Source: Aerophototrophica crusticola (GTDB taxonomy: Bacteria; Pseudomonadota; Alphaproteobacteria; Azospirillales; Azospirillaceae). From it: a DNA stretch of 64,000 nt. Below, piece by piece: positions 1 to 8,443 of the stretch; position 1 is the first letter of the stretch, and each line of letters starts with the position of its first letter. Made by a program: the position numbers and the translations under genes. Where the stretch lies: the NCBI GenBank assembly GCA_001939945.1, contig MOEB01000001.1, forward strand, positions 203,595-267,594, read 5' to 3'. Below the pieces are notes generated by a model. That model was given only the letters and a program-made list of their open reading frames with translations, was not told where the DNA came from and did no database searches.

Positions 1-859
1 GGTTACCGTTGCCGTCGTGGACAGTGGCGTCGACGGCAATCATTCCCGGTTGGCGGGTCGAGTGACCGGAGGTCGATGCACAGTCCAGGGGGAGAACCCC
101 CTTGATTGGGGCGCATGCTCGACGGACAAGGGTGCCCACGGAACGCATGTGGCTGGGATTATTTGTGCGGGGGGCGATCCAAGTTCAGGTCCGGTCGGGG
201 TGGCGCCAGGGGCCAAGGTCAGGAGCTATCGGGTTTTTCCAAAAGACATGTCGGATGGTGCCAGTAACTATAGCATTATTCAAGCGATCAGGGCGGCAGT
301 CGAAGATGGATGCGATATCATAAATCTGAGTCTTGGTGGGCGCGCTGCAAAAGATGATGGCGTGAGAGATGCCGTAAACTATGCTTGGGTAAACGGTTCT
401 GTTTGTATAGCCGCTGCGGGCAATGATAAGAGAAGGCCTGTGAGTTATCCTGCTGCCCATCATAATTGTATTGCTGTGTCGGCTATTGGAAGAGTGGGTA
501 CGTTCCCGCCAGGGTCTACGGGCCAAACCTTTGTGAGCTCCCCATTTGCATCATCGGACCAAAACATATTCCTCGCGTCGTTCTCCAACATCGGCCCGCA
601 GATCGATTTGACCGGCCCCGGTGTCTGGATCGTCTCGACTCTTCCGAACGGGGAAATTGGTGCCATGAGTGGCACTTCCATGGCATCCCCTGCGGTCGCC
701 GGGTTTGCGGCTGTTGTCCTGTCCAGGAACTTGAATATATTGAACGCGAAACGGGATGAGCAGCGCTCCCACGCCATTCTCCAATCCGTGCTGAGCCGCT
801 CCACGCAGGTCGGCCTCGGCAGCTTCGATTACGAGGGGTATGGCCTACCGAGGGTTTGA
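1..859 (+). CDS. Subtilisin-like serine protease (S8), 5' end cut by window
   Basis: Serine endopeptidase of the subtilase family. The reading frame is open from the first bases (frame starts at base 2) and has no plausible start inside the window, so the N-terminus lies to the left. All three catalytic elements are visible: Asp in VVDSGVDGNH at the very edge, His in HGTHVAGI (codon at 145) and Ser in SGTSMASPAVAG (codon at 677). The oxyanion Asn is in AAAGND. The family normally cleaves proteins after its own propeptide is removed; no signal peptide can be judged because the start is missing. The stop TGA is followed after two bases by the next ATG, so the two genes are almost certainly co-transcribed. 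Base composition is AT-richer than the rest of the window, suggesting an acquired segment. Family sure; substrate unknown. Confidence 0.93.
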   Translation, partial: VTVAVVDSGVDGNHSRLAGRVTGGRCTVQGENPLDWGACSTDKGAHGTHVAGIICAGGDPSSGPVGVAPGAKVRSYRVFPKDMSDGASNYSIIQAIRAAVEDGCDIINLSLGGRAAKDDGVRDAVNYAWVNGSVCIAAAGNDKRRPVSYPAAHHNCIAVSAIGRVGTFPPGSTGQTFVSSPFASSDQNIFLASFSNIGPQIDLTGPGVWIVSTLPNGEIGAMSGTSMASPAVAGFAAVVLSRNLNILNAKRDEQRSHAILQSVLSRSTQVGLGSFDYEGYGLPRV

Positions 860-861
860 CG

Positions 862-1110
862 ATGTCGGACAGGTTTATCCTTCAGAACTGGTCCAAGCCG
901 TCGTCGGCGCCAGTTTCGGAAAGCCAGTCGGAGTTGGCTTCAGTTCTGGAGGATTTTCCGCAGGTCCAGCTGGTCGAGGTAGGGCCGGGTACGGCAATTA
1001 TTGAAATCGATGGCCGGAATGCCTCCGAAATTGCCCGTATCCGGTCCCGCCTGGAGGACACCTTGCATGATTGGAAGGTTTACGGTCAGAGCACCTATGG
1101 TCTGCCGTAA
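862..1110 (+). CDS. Small protein partner of the S8 protease, unknown function
   Basis: An 82-residue protein beginning at ATG 862, two bases after the protease stop; a TTG at 856 overlapping that stop is an alternative start. No family recognised. It has no signal peptide or membrane segment. The C-terminal half reads as beta (VQLVEVGPGTAIIEID), helix (ASEIARIRSRLEDTL), beta (DWKVYGQSTYGLP), which is compatible with, but does not prove, the small alpha/beta fold of subtilisin propeptides and stand-alone I9-type inhibitors. Tight coupling to the protease gene suggests a chaperone, inhibitor or substrate of that protease. This role is inference from context only. It shares the lower GC of the protease gene. 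Confidence 0.75.
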   Translation: MSDRFILQNWSKPSSAPVSESQSELASVLEDFPQVQLVEVGPGTAIIEIDGRNASEIARIRSRLEDTLHDWKVYGQSTYGLP

Positions 1111-1125
1111 AGGTTTGATGTCATC

Positions 1126-2829
1126 TCAAGCCTCATGCACCGGCTTGCCCCGGCGGGCGCCGGGTTGGGGTGGGGCGTGGGCGCGGTTCAGGGCGGCGCG
1201 GACCCGGTCGGCCAGCTCGGACCGGCGGTAAGGCTTGCCCAGCACGTCCATGGCGGGGGTGCGCGGCCCCTCCGCCACCAGTTCCTCCGTGTAGCCGGTG
1301 GCGAGCAGCACGCCCAGGTCGGGCCGCACGGCGCGGGCCTTTTCCATGAGCACCAGCCCGTTCATGCCGCCGGGCATGACCAAATCGGTGAACAGCAGGT
1401 CCACCCGGTCGCCCGCCTCCAGCAGCTTCAGCGCCTCCTCCCCCGACGGCGCGGTGAGGACGCGGTAGCCCAGGCCCTGGAGCTGGTGGGCGGTGATGCC
1501 GCGCACGTCCTCGCTGTCGTCCACCACCAGGATCGTCTCCTCGCCGCCCTGCTCTTCCCGGGGGTGGTCGGGCACGGTCATGGGCCAGGTGGAGCGCACG
1601 GCCTGCACGGGGAAGACCATCCGCACCGTGGTGCCCTTGCCCGCCTCGCTCTGCAACTCCAGCCGGCCGCCGGACTGTTGCAGGAAACCGTGCACCATGG
1701 ACAGGCCCAGGCCCGTGCCCTTGCCGGGTCCCTTGGTGCTGAAGAAGGGCTCGATGGCCCGTTCCAGCACGTCGGGCGACATGCCCGTACCCTCGTCCCT
1801 CACCGCCAGCCAGACATAGTCGCCGGGGGTGAGCTGGTGGGCCGCGGCGTCGCCATTCAGCTTCAGGTTGCCGGTGGAGATGGTGACCTTGCCGCCCCCG
1901 GGCAGGGCGTCCCGCGCGTTGATCAGCACGTTCAGCAGGGCCATCTCCACATGGATGGGGTCCACCGTGCATTCGGGCAGGCGCGGTTTCAGGTCCAGCC
2001 GCAGCTCGATCTGGTCGCCCAGGGTGCGGTCCAGCATGTCGCTGAACTCCACCACCAGGCTGTTCAGGTTGGTGGGGCGGGGGTCCAGGCGCGTCTTGCG
2101 GGCGAAGGCCAGCAACTGCTGGGTCAGCTTGGCGCCCTGGCGGGCGGCGCGGTCCGCGTTCTCCACCGCGCGGCCCGCCTCAGGCGGCAGGCCGTCCAGT
2201 TCCAGCGCCAGTTCCAGGTTGCCGGAGACTACCTGGAGCAGGTTGTTGAAGTCATGGGCCAGCCCGGCGGTGAGCTGGCCGATGGCCTCCATCTTCTGGG
2301 CCTGGCGGTAAGCCTGTTCCGACACCCGGCGACGGGTGACATCCAACTGGCTGGCGAAGAAATACCGCAGCGTCCCCGACTCGTCGAAGATCGGGCCGAT
2401 GAACAGGGCGTTCCAGAAGGGCGTGCCGTCGCGGCGATAGTTCAGCAACTCCACCGACACGGCGCGGCGCGCCTCCAGCGCCTCCCGGATCTCGTTCACC
2501 GTCTCCCGGTCCGTCCGGGCGCCTTGCAGGAACCGGCAGTTGCGCCCCTGGATCTCCTCCATCTCATAGCCGGTCAGGTCCAGGAACGCCTCGTTGGCGA
2601 AGACGATGGGATTGTCGGGCAGGTTGGGGTCGGTGACGATCATGGGCATGCGCGTCATCTCCACCGCGGCGAAGAAGATGCTGCCCCGCTCGTCCAGGCC
2701 GGGCCTGGAGATGACGCCCTTGCGCCAGTGTTGCCCCTGGCCCGTGTCGTTGTTGCCCGCCGTACCCTTGTCCGGGCCCGGCTCGACCGGGCGGCCTTCG
2801 TCCGGCTGGGACCGACGCGTGTCAGCCAT
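1126..2829 (-). CDS. LOV-domain hybrid sensor histidine kinase (blue-light sensor)
   Basis: A 567-residue cytoplasmic hybrid kinase with no membrane segment. An N-terminal PAS domain (about residues 50-168) carries the LOV signature GRNCRFLQG with the flavin-adduct Cys at residue 98, plus the typical NYRRDGTPFWN strand, so it should bind FMN and sense blue light. The dimerisation/phosphoacceptor box is AHDFNNLLQ with His192. An HATPase domain follows (N box INARDALP, G boxes DEGTGM and GKGTGLGLS). A C-terminal receiver domain (about 440-555) has the acidic pair VVDDSED, the acceptor Asp in LLFTDLVMPGG and a Lys in GKPYR. Its start overlaps the end of the receiver gene encoded upstream by 8 bases, so the two form an operon. 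Output target is unknown; no DNA-binding domain is present. Confidence 0.93.
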   Translation of the reverse strand: MADTRRSQPDEGRPVEPGPDKGTAGNNDTGQGQHWRKGVISRPGLDERGSIFFAAVEMTRMPMIVTDPNLPDNPIVFANEAFLDLTGYEMEEIQGRNCRFLQGARTDRETVNEIREALEARRAVSVELLNYRRDGTPFWNALFIGPIFDESGTLRYFFASQLDVTRRRVSEQAYRQAQKMEAIGQLTAGLAHDFNNLLQVVSGNLELALELDGLPPEAGRAVENADRAARQGAKLTQQLLAFARKTRLDPRPTNLNSLVVEFSDMLDRTLGDQIELRLDLKPRLPECTVDPIHVEMALLNVLINARDALPGGGKVTISTGNLKLNGDAAAHQLTPGDYVWLAVRDEGTGMSPDVLERAIEPFFSTKGPGKGTGLGLSMVHGFLQQSGGRLELQSEAGKGTTVRMVFPVQAVRSTWPMTVPDHPREEQGGEETILVVDDSEDVRGITAHQLQGLGYRVLTAPSGEEALKLLEAGDRVDLLFTDLVMPGGMNGLVLMEKARAVRPDLGVLLATGYTEELVAEGPRTPAMDVLGKPYRRSELADRVRAALNRAHAPPQPGARRGKPVHEA

Positions 2830-3229
2830 GGCCGGCGCCGCCCAGGGGGGCCTCGGGCCCGGCGCCCCGCCGCGTGCCGCGCTTCAGCACGTGGTCCAGG
2901 TGGTGGGCGAGGCTCTTGGGGCTGACCGGCTTGCTGAAGAAGGTGACCAGCGGGTCCCCCCGGCCGACGTTGCCCGCGTCCCCCTGATAGCCCGTGACCA
3001 CCAGGATCGGCAGGCCCGGGTCCCTGGCGCGCAGGCGGAGGATCAGGTCGCGCCCGTCCATGCGCGGCATCCGCAGGTCGGTGACCACCGCGTCCGCCGG
3101 GTCCTGGTCGAGGAGTTCAAGCGCCTCCTGCCCGTCGCGGGCGAGGCTGACGCGGTATCCGGCCTGCGACAGGGCTGCCTCGAACATCATGGCCACCAGC
3201 GCTTCATCCTCGGCGACGATTACGTGCAA
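2822..3229 (-). CDS. Single-domain response regulator (receiver)
   Basis: A stand-alone CheY-like receiver transcribed just before the LOV kinase and overlapping its start by 8 bases. Visible signature residues are the acidic pair in VIVAEDEA, the phosphoacceptor in AVVTDLRMPRMDG, the Thr in LVVTGYQG and the Lys in FFSKPVS. There is no output domain. The start chosen is TTG at 3229, with a GGAG about 8 bases upstream, because the receiver fold begins there (LLHVIVAEDE). The only upstream ATG (3349) would add a 40-residue Arg/Pro-rich tail that looks non-coding. Likely shuttles phosphate with the neighbouring hybrid kinase, as in LOV two-component systems; that pairing is inferred from the operon. 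Confidence 0.82.
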   Translation of the reverse strand: MHVIVAEDEALVAMMFEAALSQAGYRVSLARDGQEALELLDQDPADAVVTDLRMPRMDGRDLILRLRARDPGLPILVVTGYQGDAGNVGRGDPLVTFFSKPVSPKSLAHHLDHVLKRGTRRGAGPEAPLGGAGHG

Positions 3230-3638
3230 CAGGGGTCTCCGGGTCCTTCGTGCCAGGGGCGGGGTGTTGCCGGGCCATCCCAAGGGGGGAAGGGATGGCC
3301 GACGGGCGGCCTCGGCGCACGCCAGGGATAGCGGGCGCCCCCGACGCATGAATAGTTGCTGGGTAACGCGGATTCCATGCCGTGCGACGCGATGGCCGGT
3401 CAGAAATTGGTGCTACGCCGGGCCGAGGAGCTTTTACCAAAGTCATAGGGGGTAGAATGGCTCTGCGCCCGAACAGTGGGCGCCGGTCGGGGATGGGCGC
3501 TCCCAATGGGGTGGCACGCGGCCGGGACAGAAACCCCTTGACGTGCACGTAAGCTGCAATTACCTTTACGTAAACGTAAGCCACTATGTGGCGCGGGGAA
3601 ATAGGCGGCCATCGGCCGGCCTGGTGTCGGGGGAGGGG
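3230..3638. other. Intergenic region between receiver and MerR genes
   Basis: About 400 bases with no convincing gene. It carries the divergent control region for the receiver/LOV-kinase operon (leftward) and the MerR gene (rightward). The right part, 3538-3580, is unusually AT-rich for this genome and holds the ACGT-type boxes listed separately. Confidence 0.6.
3541..3580. promoter_or_regulatory. Paired ACGT-N2-ACGT operator boxes
   Basis: Two boxes of the form ACGT-NN-ACGT: a perfect palindrome ACGTGCACGT at 3541-3550, and TTTACGTAAACGTAAG at 3565-3580. Their starts are 27 bases apart. A -35-like TTGACG (3538-3543) overlaps the first. The second box matches my recollection of the motif for LiuR-type MerR regulators of branched-chain and fatty-acid degradation genes. 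The box lies just upstream of a MerR gene followed by beta-oxidation genes, so autoregulation is likely. Confidence 0.65.
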
Positions 3639-4076
3639 ATGGCGATGCTGGACGGGGCTGAGCCGCAGGCGACCGGCAAGGAAGGCCGCACCTACACCAT
3701 CGGCGAGCTGGCCGAGGAATTCGGCCTGACCCTGCGCACCCTGCGCTTCTATGAGGATGAGGGGCTGATCCGCCCCGCCCGCGCCGGGCAGAGCCGCATC
3801 TATTCCCGCCGGGACCGGGCGCGGCTGAAGCTGATCTGCCGCGGAAAGCGGCTCGGCTTCTCCATCGGCGACATCAAGGATTTCCTCGACCTGTACGACG
3901 CCGACGAGGCCCAGGTCGAGCAGATGCGATACATGCACGGGCTGGCGCGCGACCGCATCCGCCAGCTGGAGCAGCAGCTCCGCGACGTGCAGCAGACCCT
4001 GCGGGAGCTGCGGGACATCGACGACCAGATCGTCTCGCACCTCAAGCACCAGGGTGTCGACCCGGAGTCGGAATGA
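3639..4076 (+). CDS. MerR-family regulator of acyl-CoA catabolism
   Basis: Transcription regulator of about 145 residues. The N-terminal winged helix is typical MerR: YTIGELAEEFGLTLRTLRFYEDEGLI, then SRIYSRRDRARL. A C-terminal coiled coil follows (RDRIRQLEQQLRDVQQTLRELRDI). No metal-binding Cys cluster is present, unlike CueR or ZntR. Start: ATG 3639 directly after a strong GGGGGAGGGG; ATG 3645 gives better spacing and is an equally good candidate; the frame stays open to 3543 but that part overlaps the operator. Thiolase and FadN-like genes lie downstream, which fits LiuR-like control of fatty-acid or branched-chain acyl-CoA degradation. The ligand cannot be read from the sequence. Confidence 0.88.
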   Translation: MAMLDGAEPQATGKEGRTYTIGELAEEFGLTLRTLRFYEDEGLIRPARAGQSRIYSRRDRARLKLICRGKRLGFSIGDIKDFLDLYDADEAQVEQMRYMHGLARDRIRQLEQQLRDVQQTLRELRDIDDQIVSHLKHQGVDPESE

Positions 4077-4181
4077 GCGGGCGGAGGGCCTGACGATCCG
4101 ATACCTTAAGGGTCAAACAGTTCCGTGAACGTCCCGGGCCCACCCGGGCAGCAAGTCCACCAGGCGAGGAGTGCTCAGTCG

Positions 4182-5318
4182 ATGAAGAACGTCGTCATTG
4201 CCGGTTATGCCCGTTCCCCCTTCCACCTCGCCAACAAGGGCGAGCTGACCCGGGTCCGCCCGGACGATCTGGCCGCCGCGGTGGTCAAGGCGCTGGTGCA
4301 GCGCACCGGCGTGGACCCGAAGGAGATCGAGGACCTGATCGTCGGCTGCGCCTTCCCCGAGGGTGAGCAGGGCTTCAACGTCGCCAAGCTGATCGGCATG
4401 ATCGCCGGCCTGCCCCAGTCCGTGGCCGGCACCACCGTGAACCGCTTCTGCGGCAGCTCCATGCAGGCCATCCACCAGGCCGCCGGCGCCATCGCGCTGG
4501 GCGCCGGTGAGGCGTTCATCTGCGCCGGCATCGAGAGCATGACCCGCGTGCCCATGGGCGGCTTCAACCCGTCCCTGAACCCCGCCCTGGCCGCCGCCAA
4601 CCCCGGCGCCTACATGTCCATGGGCATCACCGCCGAGAACCTGGCCAAGAAGTTCGGCTTCAGCCGCGCCGACCAGGAGGCCTATGCCGCCGAGTCCCAC
4701 CGCAAGGCCGCGGCCGCCCGCGCCGCCGGCAAGCTGGAGGCGGAGATCGTCGGCATCGAGACCCAGGGCAAGCTGGTCAACCAGGACGGCTGCATCCGCC
4801 CGGACACCACGCCGGAGGGCCTGTCCACCCTGAAGCCCGCCTTTGACGCCGCCGGCACCGTGACCGCCGGCACCTCCTCCCCCCTGACCGACGGCGCGTC
4901 CGCCGTGCTGGTGACCTCGGAGGACTTCGCCCGGGCCCACGGGCTGAAGGTGATGGCCCGCATCCGCTCCATCGCCGTGTCCGGCTGTGACGCCACCATC
5001 ATGGGCTACGGCCCGGTGCCCGCCTCCAGGAAGGCCCTGGCCCGCGCCGGCATCACCGTCGCCGACCTGGACATCGTGGAGAGCAACGAGGCCTTCGCCG
5101 TGCAGTCCATGACCGTGGCGAAGGAGCTGGGCTTCGACCCCGCCAAGGTGAACATCGACGGCGGCGCCATCGCGCTGGGCCACCCGCTGGGCGCCACCGG
5201 TGCCCGCATCACCGGCAAGGCCGCCAGCCTGCTGCAGCGTGAGGGCAAGGCCCTGGCGCTGACCACCCAGTGCATCGGCGGCGGCCAGGGCATCGCCACC
5301 GTGCTCGAGGCGGTCTGA
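4182..5318 (+). CDS. fadA: Acetyl-CoA acyltransferase (thiolase)
   Basis: A 378-residue type-II thiolase, catalysing CoA-dependent cleavage of 3-ketoacyl-CoA, the last step of beta-oxidation. The nucleophilic Cys is residue 90 in NRFCGSSMQA. The C-terminal signatures NEAFA, GGAIALGHPLGATGAR (catalytic His) and CIGGGQG (second Cys) are all intact. The start ATG 4182 follows an AGGAG about 10 bases upstream; upstream in-frame codons are non-conserved. It lies about 105 bases after the MerR gene and 26 bases before the FadN-like gene, giving a thiolase-FadN operon. Biosynthetic thiolases share these motifs, but the neighbours favour degradation. Confidence 0.93.
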   Translation: MKNVVIAGYARSPFHLANKGELTRVRPDDLAAAVVKALVQRTGVDPKEIEDLIVGCAFPEGEQGFNVAKLIGMIAGLPQSVAGTTVNRFCGSSMQAIHQAAGAIALGAGEAFICAGIESMTRVPMGGFNPSLNPALAAANPGAYMSMGITAENLAKKFGFSRADQEAYAAESHRKAAAARAAGKLEAEIVGIETQGKLVNQDGCIRPDTTPEGLSTLKPAFDAAGTVTAGTSSPLTDGASAVLVTSEDFARAHGLKVMARIRSIAVSGCDATIMGYGPVPASRKALARAGITVADLDIVESNEAFAVQSMTVAKELGFDPAKVNIDGGAIALGHPLGATGARITGKAASLLQREGKALALTTQCIGGGQGIATVLEAV

Positions 5319-5344
5319 GCCGGCCGGTAGGGGAGGATAGACCC

Positions 5345-7690
5345 ATGCAGATCAAATCCTGCGCCGTGATCGGCTCGGGCGTGATGGGCAGCGGCATCGC
5401 CGCCCACATCGCCAACGCCGGCATTCCCGTCATGCTGTTGGACATCGTCCCCCAGTCCGTGAAGGACAATGGGGGCGACCGCTCGGTGGTGGCCAAGACC
5501 GCCATCGAGAAGATGCTGAAGACCGACCCGGCACCCTTCATGCACAAGAAGGCCGCCAGCCTGGTCACGCCGGGCAACCTGGAAGATGACTTGCCCAAGC
5601 TGGCCGACGTCGACTGGATCGTCGAGGCCATCGTCGAGAACCCGGCCATCAAGGCCGACCTCTACAAGAAGCTGGACGGGGTGCGTAAGGCCGGTTCGGT
5701 GGTGTCGTCCAACACCTCCACCATCCCGCTGAACATCCTGCTCCAGGGGCAGAGCGAACGGTTCGCCGCCGACTTCATGATCACCCACTTCTTCAACCCG
5801 CCGCGCTACATGCGGCTGCTGGAGGTGGTGAAGGGTGAGAAGACGCGCGACGACGCCTTCCAGGCGGTCAGCGCCTTCTGCGACGTGGTGCTGGGCAAGG
5901 GTGTCGTCCGCTGCAAGGACACGCCGGGCTTCATCGCCAACCGCATCGGCACCTACTTCATGCAGGCCGCCGTCAACGAGGCCATCGACGGCGGGCTGAC
6001 GGTGGAGGAGGCGGACGCCATCTCCGGCAAGCCCATGGGCCTGCCGAAGACCGGCACCTTCGGGCTGATCGACCTGGTCGGCCTGGACCTGATGCCGCTG
6101 ATCTCCAAGTCGCTGCTGTCCACCCTGCCGCAGGACGACGATTATCGCCGCATCTACCGGGACAACCCGCTGGCGGCGAAGATGATCGCCGAGGGCTATA
6201 CCGGCCGCAAGGGCAAGGGCGGCTTCTACCGCCAGACCAAGCTGCCGGACGGCAAGCGCCTGCGTGAGGCCATCGACCTGCGGACCGGTGAGTACCGCAA
6301 GTCCGGCCGCGCCTCGCTGGAGTCGGCCAATGCCAAGGGCCTGCGCGCCCTGGTGGAGACCAAGGACAAGGGCGGCCAGTACGCTTGGCGCGTGCTGAGC
6401 CAGAGCCTGTCCTACGCCGCCGACCTGGTGCCCCAGATCGCCGACGACGTGCAGTCGGTGGATGAGGCCATGCGCCTTGGCTACAACTGGAAGTTCGGGC
6501 CGTTCGAGATGATCGACCAGCTCGGCACCGGCTGGTTCGCCGAGATGCTGGCCGCCGAGGGCAAGCCCGTCCCCCACATGGTGAAGCTGGCCGCCGGCCG
6601 GTCCTTCTACCGGACCGAAGGGGCGAAGCTGCAGTTCCTGGGCACCGACGGCGACTACCATGACGTGGTCCGGCCGGAGGGCGTGCTGCTGCTGTCGGAC
6701 GTGAAGCGCGGGTCCAAGCCGGTGGCGAAGAACGGCTCCGCCAGCCTGTGGGACATCGGCGACGGCGTGCTTTGCCTGGAGTTCACCTCCAAGATGAACG
6801 CCCTGGACGCGGACATCATGGCGATGATCCGCAAGTCCATGGAGATCATCGGCGACGGCAAGTCCGGCTCGTTCAAGGCCCTGGTGGTCCACAACGAGGC
6901 GTCCAACTTCTCCGTCGGCGCCAACCTCGGCCTCGCCCTGTTCGCCCTGAACATCGGCCTGTGGCCGCAGGTGGAGCAGTCGGTCGCCGATGGGCAGCAG
7001 ACCTACAAGGCCCTGAAGTACGCCCCGTTCCCCACCGTGTCCGCCCCGTCGGGCATGGCGTTGGGCGGCGGCTGCGAGATCCTGCTGCACTCCAGCGCGA
7101 TCCAGGCGCACGCGGAGCTGTATACCGGTCTGGTGGAGGTCGGCGTCGGCCTGCTGCCGGGCTGGGGCGGCTGCAAGGAGATGGTCTTCCGCCACACCAT
7201 CAACAAGAAGCGGCCGGGCGGCCCCATGCCCCCCATCGCCACCGCCTTCGAGATGATCTCCACCGCCAAGGTGGCGAAGTCCGCCTTCGAGGCGCGTGAC
7301 ATGCTGGTGCTGCGGCCGGCCGACGGCATCACCTTCAACAAGGACCGGCTGCTGGCCGACGCCAAGAAGAAGGCGCTGGAGCTGGTGGCCGCGGGCTACA
7401 CGCCGCCGGAGGAGGTGAAAATCCGCCTGCCCGGCCCGGGTGCCCGCGCGGCCCTGGAGAACGCGGTGGAGGGCTTCGCCGCCCAGGGCAAGGCCACGCC
7501 CCACGACGTGGTGGTGTCTGGCGCTGTCGCCACGGTGCTGAGCGGTGGCGACACCGACATAACGGTGGAGGTCAGCGAGGACGACCTGTTGGAGCTGGAG
7601 CGGAAGCACTTCATGGCCCTGGTGAAGACCAAGGGCACCATCGACCGCATCGAGCACATGCTGGAGACCGGCAAGCCGCTGCGGAACTGA
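5345..7690 (+). CDS. 3-hydroxyacyl-CoA dehydrogenase / enoyl-CoA hydratase (FadN-like)
   Basis: A 781-residue bifunctional beta-oxidation enzyme with domain order dehydrogenase first, hydratase second, as in FadN-type proteins and unlike FadB/FadJ. The N-terminal Rossmann motif is VIGSGVMGSGIAAH (residues 7-20). The dehydrogenase core shows THFFNPPRYMRLLEVV and KDTPGFIANRIGTYF. The C-terminal crotonase domain (about residue 470 on) has VGANLGLALFALN and GMALGGGCEILLHS with the oxyanion-hole glycines, followed by LLPGWGG. The start ATG 5345 follows AGGGGAGG. It is the second gene of the thiolase operon. It hydrates enoyl-CoA and oxidises 3-hydroxyacyl-CoA with NAD to give the thiolase substrate. 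The repeat pair just downstream may act as an operon end. Confidence 0.94.
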   Translation: MQIKSCAVIGSGVMGSGIAAHIANAGIPVMLLDIVPQSVKDNGGDRSVVAKTAIEKMLKTDPAPFMHKKAASLVTPGNLEDDLPKLADVDWIVEAIVENPAIKADLYKKLDGVRKAGSVVSSNTSTIPLNILLQGQSERFAADFMITHFFNPPRYMRLLEVVKGEKTRDDAFQAVSAFCDVVLGKGVVRCKDTPGFIANRIGTYFMQAAVNEAIDGGLTVEEADAISGKPMGLPKTGTFGLIDLVGLDLMPLISKSLLSTLPQDDDYRRIYRDNPLAAKMIAEGYTGRKGKGGFYRQTKLPDGKRLREAIDLRTGEYRKSGRASLESANAKGLRALVETKDKGGQYAWRVLSQSLSYAADLVPQIADDVQSVDEAMRLGYNWKFGPFEMIDQLGTGWFAEMLAAEGKPVPHMVKLAAGRSFYRTEGAKLQFLGTDGDYHDVVRPEGVLLLSDVKRGSKPVAKNGSASLWDIGDGVLCLEFTSKMNALDADIMAMIRKSMEIIGDGKSGSFKALVVHNEASNFSVGANLGLALFALNIGLWPQVEQSVADGQQTYKALKYAPFPTVSAPSGMALGGGCEILLHSSAIQAHAELYTGLVEVGVGLLPGWGGCKEMVFRHTINKKRPGGPMPPIATAFEMISTAKVAKSAFEARDMLVLRPADGITFNKDRLLADAKKKALELVAAGYTPPEEVKIRLPGPGARAALENAVEGFAAQGKATPHDVVVSGAVATVLSGGDTDITVEVSEDDLLELERKHFMALVKTKGTIDRIEHMLETGKPLRN

Positions 7691-7696
7691 TGTCGT

Positions 7697-7789
7697 CGTA
7701 GGTCGGATTAGGCGCCCTGCGCCGTAATCCGACAGCCCTTTGCCCCGGACCGTCGGATTACGCGGCTGCGCCGCTAATCCGACCTACGG
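7697..7789. repeat. REP-like repeat pair, family A
   Basis: Two inverted copies of the GTAGGTCGGATTA...TAATCCGAC hairpin unit, outer arms GTAGGTCGG and CCGACCTACGG, each with its own inner stem (GGCGCCCTGCGCC and GCGGCTGCGCCGC). It fills the space between the convergent FadN-like gene and the secreted-protein gene. Other copies in this window are near 13333, 19116, 26723, 34272, 35958, 40377 and 56596. Confidence 0.85.
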
Positions 7790-7833
7790 AGAACCTGGGG
7801 GCCGCGGTGCCGGGAGGCGTCGCGGCCCCTATT

Positions 7834-8322
7834 TCATTTGGCAAGATTGAAGCTGTCGGCCTCCGTGCACGCGACCCCGTCCAGCTTCCAGGCCCCGCCT
7901 GCCTCGGCCATGCGGTAGGTCGCGGCCGGCTTCGGTTGCCCCGGCCAGAACATCTCGACACGGTCGGGGCCTACGGTCCGGTACAGGAACTTCGCCGGCG
8001 CGTCCTGGCCGCACAGGACGGGGTGGTACTCCAGGCCGCAGATCATCCCCTCCAGGTACTTGCCGCCGCAGTCCCGCATCACCGTCTCCCGCTCCGCCGC
8101 GCGCATGGCCTGGACCAGGGCGGGGGTCAGGCTGTCGGGCAGTTTGCCCTTGCTGTCAGGGCGGCCCAGCAGCACCTCCACCGACCGCTCGTCCCGGCTG
8201 AACCCGGTCAGCAGCGTGTGCAAGGCCTTCTCCATGGGCGTGGCCGCCGGGTGGGGCGCCTCCGCCGCCGCGGGAAGGGAGAACAGCAGCAGGGCGGCCA
8301 AGGCGGTCAGGGGATGGCGCAT
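7834..8322 (-). CDS. Secreted protein of unknown function
   Basis: A 162-residue protein with a clear Sec signal peptide (MRHPLTALAALLLFSLPAAAEA) and no further membrane segment. The mature part has four Cys residues (MRDCGG, MICGLEY, VLCGQ, VACTEAD), probably two disulfides in the periplasm. I do not recognise the family. The start ATG 8322 was chosen because it begins the signal peptide; longer in-frame starts give non-natural sequence. It is divergent from the acyl-CoA dehydrogenase gene and separated from it by the dyad operator at 8444-8471, so co-regulation with that gene is possible but unproven. Confidence 0.8.
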   Translation of the reverse strand: MRHPLTALAALLLFSLPAAAEAPHPAATPMEKALHTLLTGFSRDERSVEVLLGRPDSKGKLPDSLTPALVQAMRAAERETVMRDCGGKYLEGMICGLEYHPVLCGQDAPAKFLYRTVGPDRVEMFWPGQPKPAATYRMAEAGGAWKLDGVACTEADSFNLAK

Positions 8323-8443
8323 CGGGGGTGTCCGAGTTTCAGGGGGTGGGGGTAATCCGAAGGATGCCTTGGATGCGGGCAGGATTCCAGCCGCCGCGCA
8401 ACTGGAAGTCATCATGCCCGGCCCCGCTGCCCACATGGCGCTG

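Noticed and set aside
1135-2925. Long plus-strand frame opposite the LOV kinase
   Set aside because: Shadow of the real minus-strand gene; high GC gives long antisense frames without motifs.
3230-3349. N-terminal extension of the receiver from ATG 3349
   Set aside because: The added 40 residues are Arg/Pro-rich without receiver similarity; TTG 3229 fits the fold.
5006-7657. Long minus-strand frame (883 codons) opposite the thiolase and FadN-like genes
   Set aside because: His/Val/Gly-rich antisense product without domains; real genes on the plus strand have full motifs.
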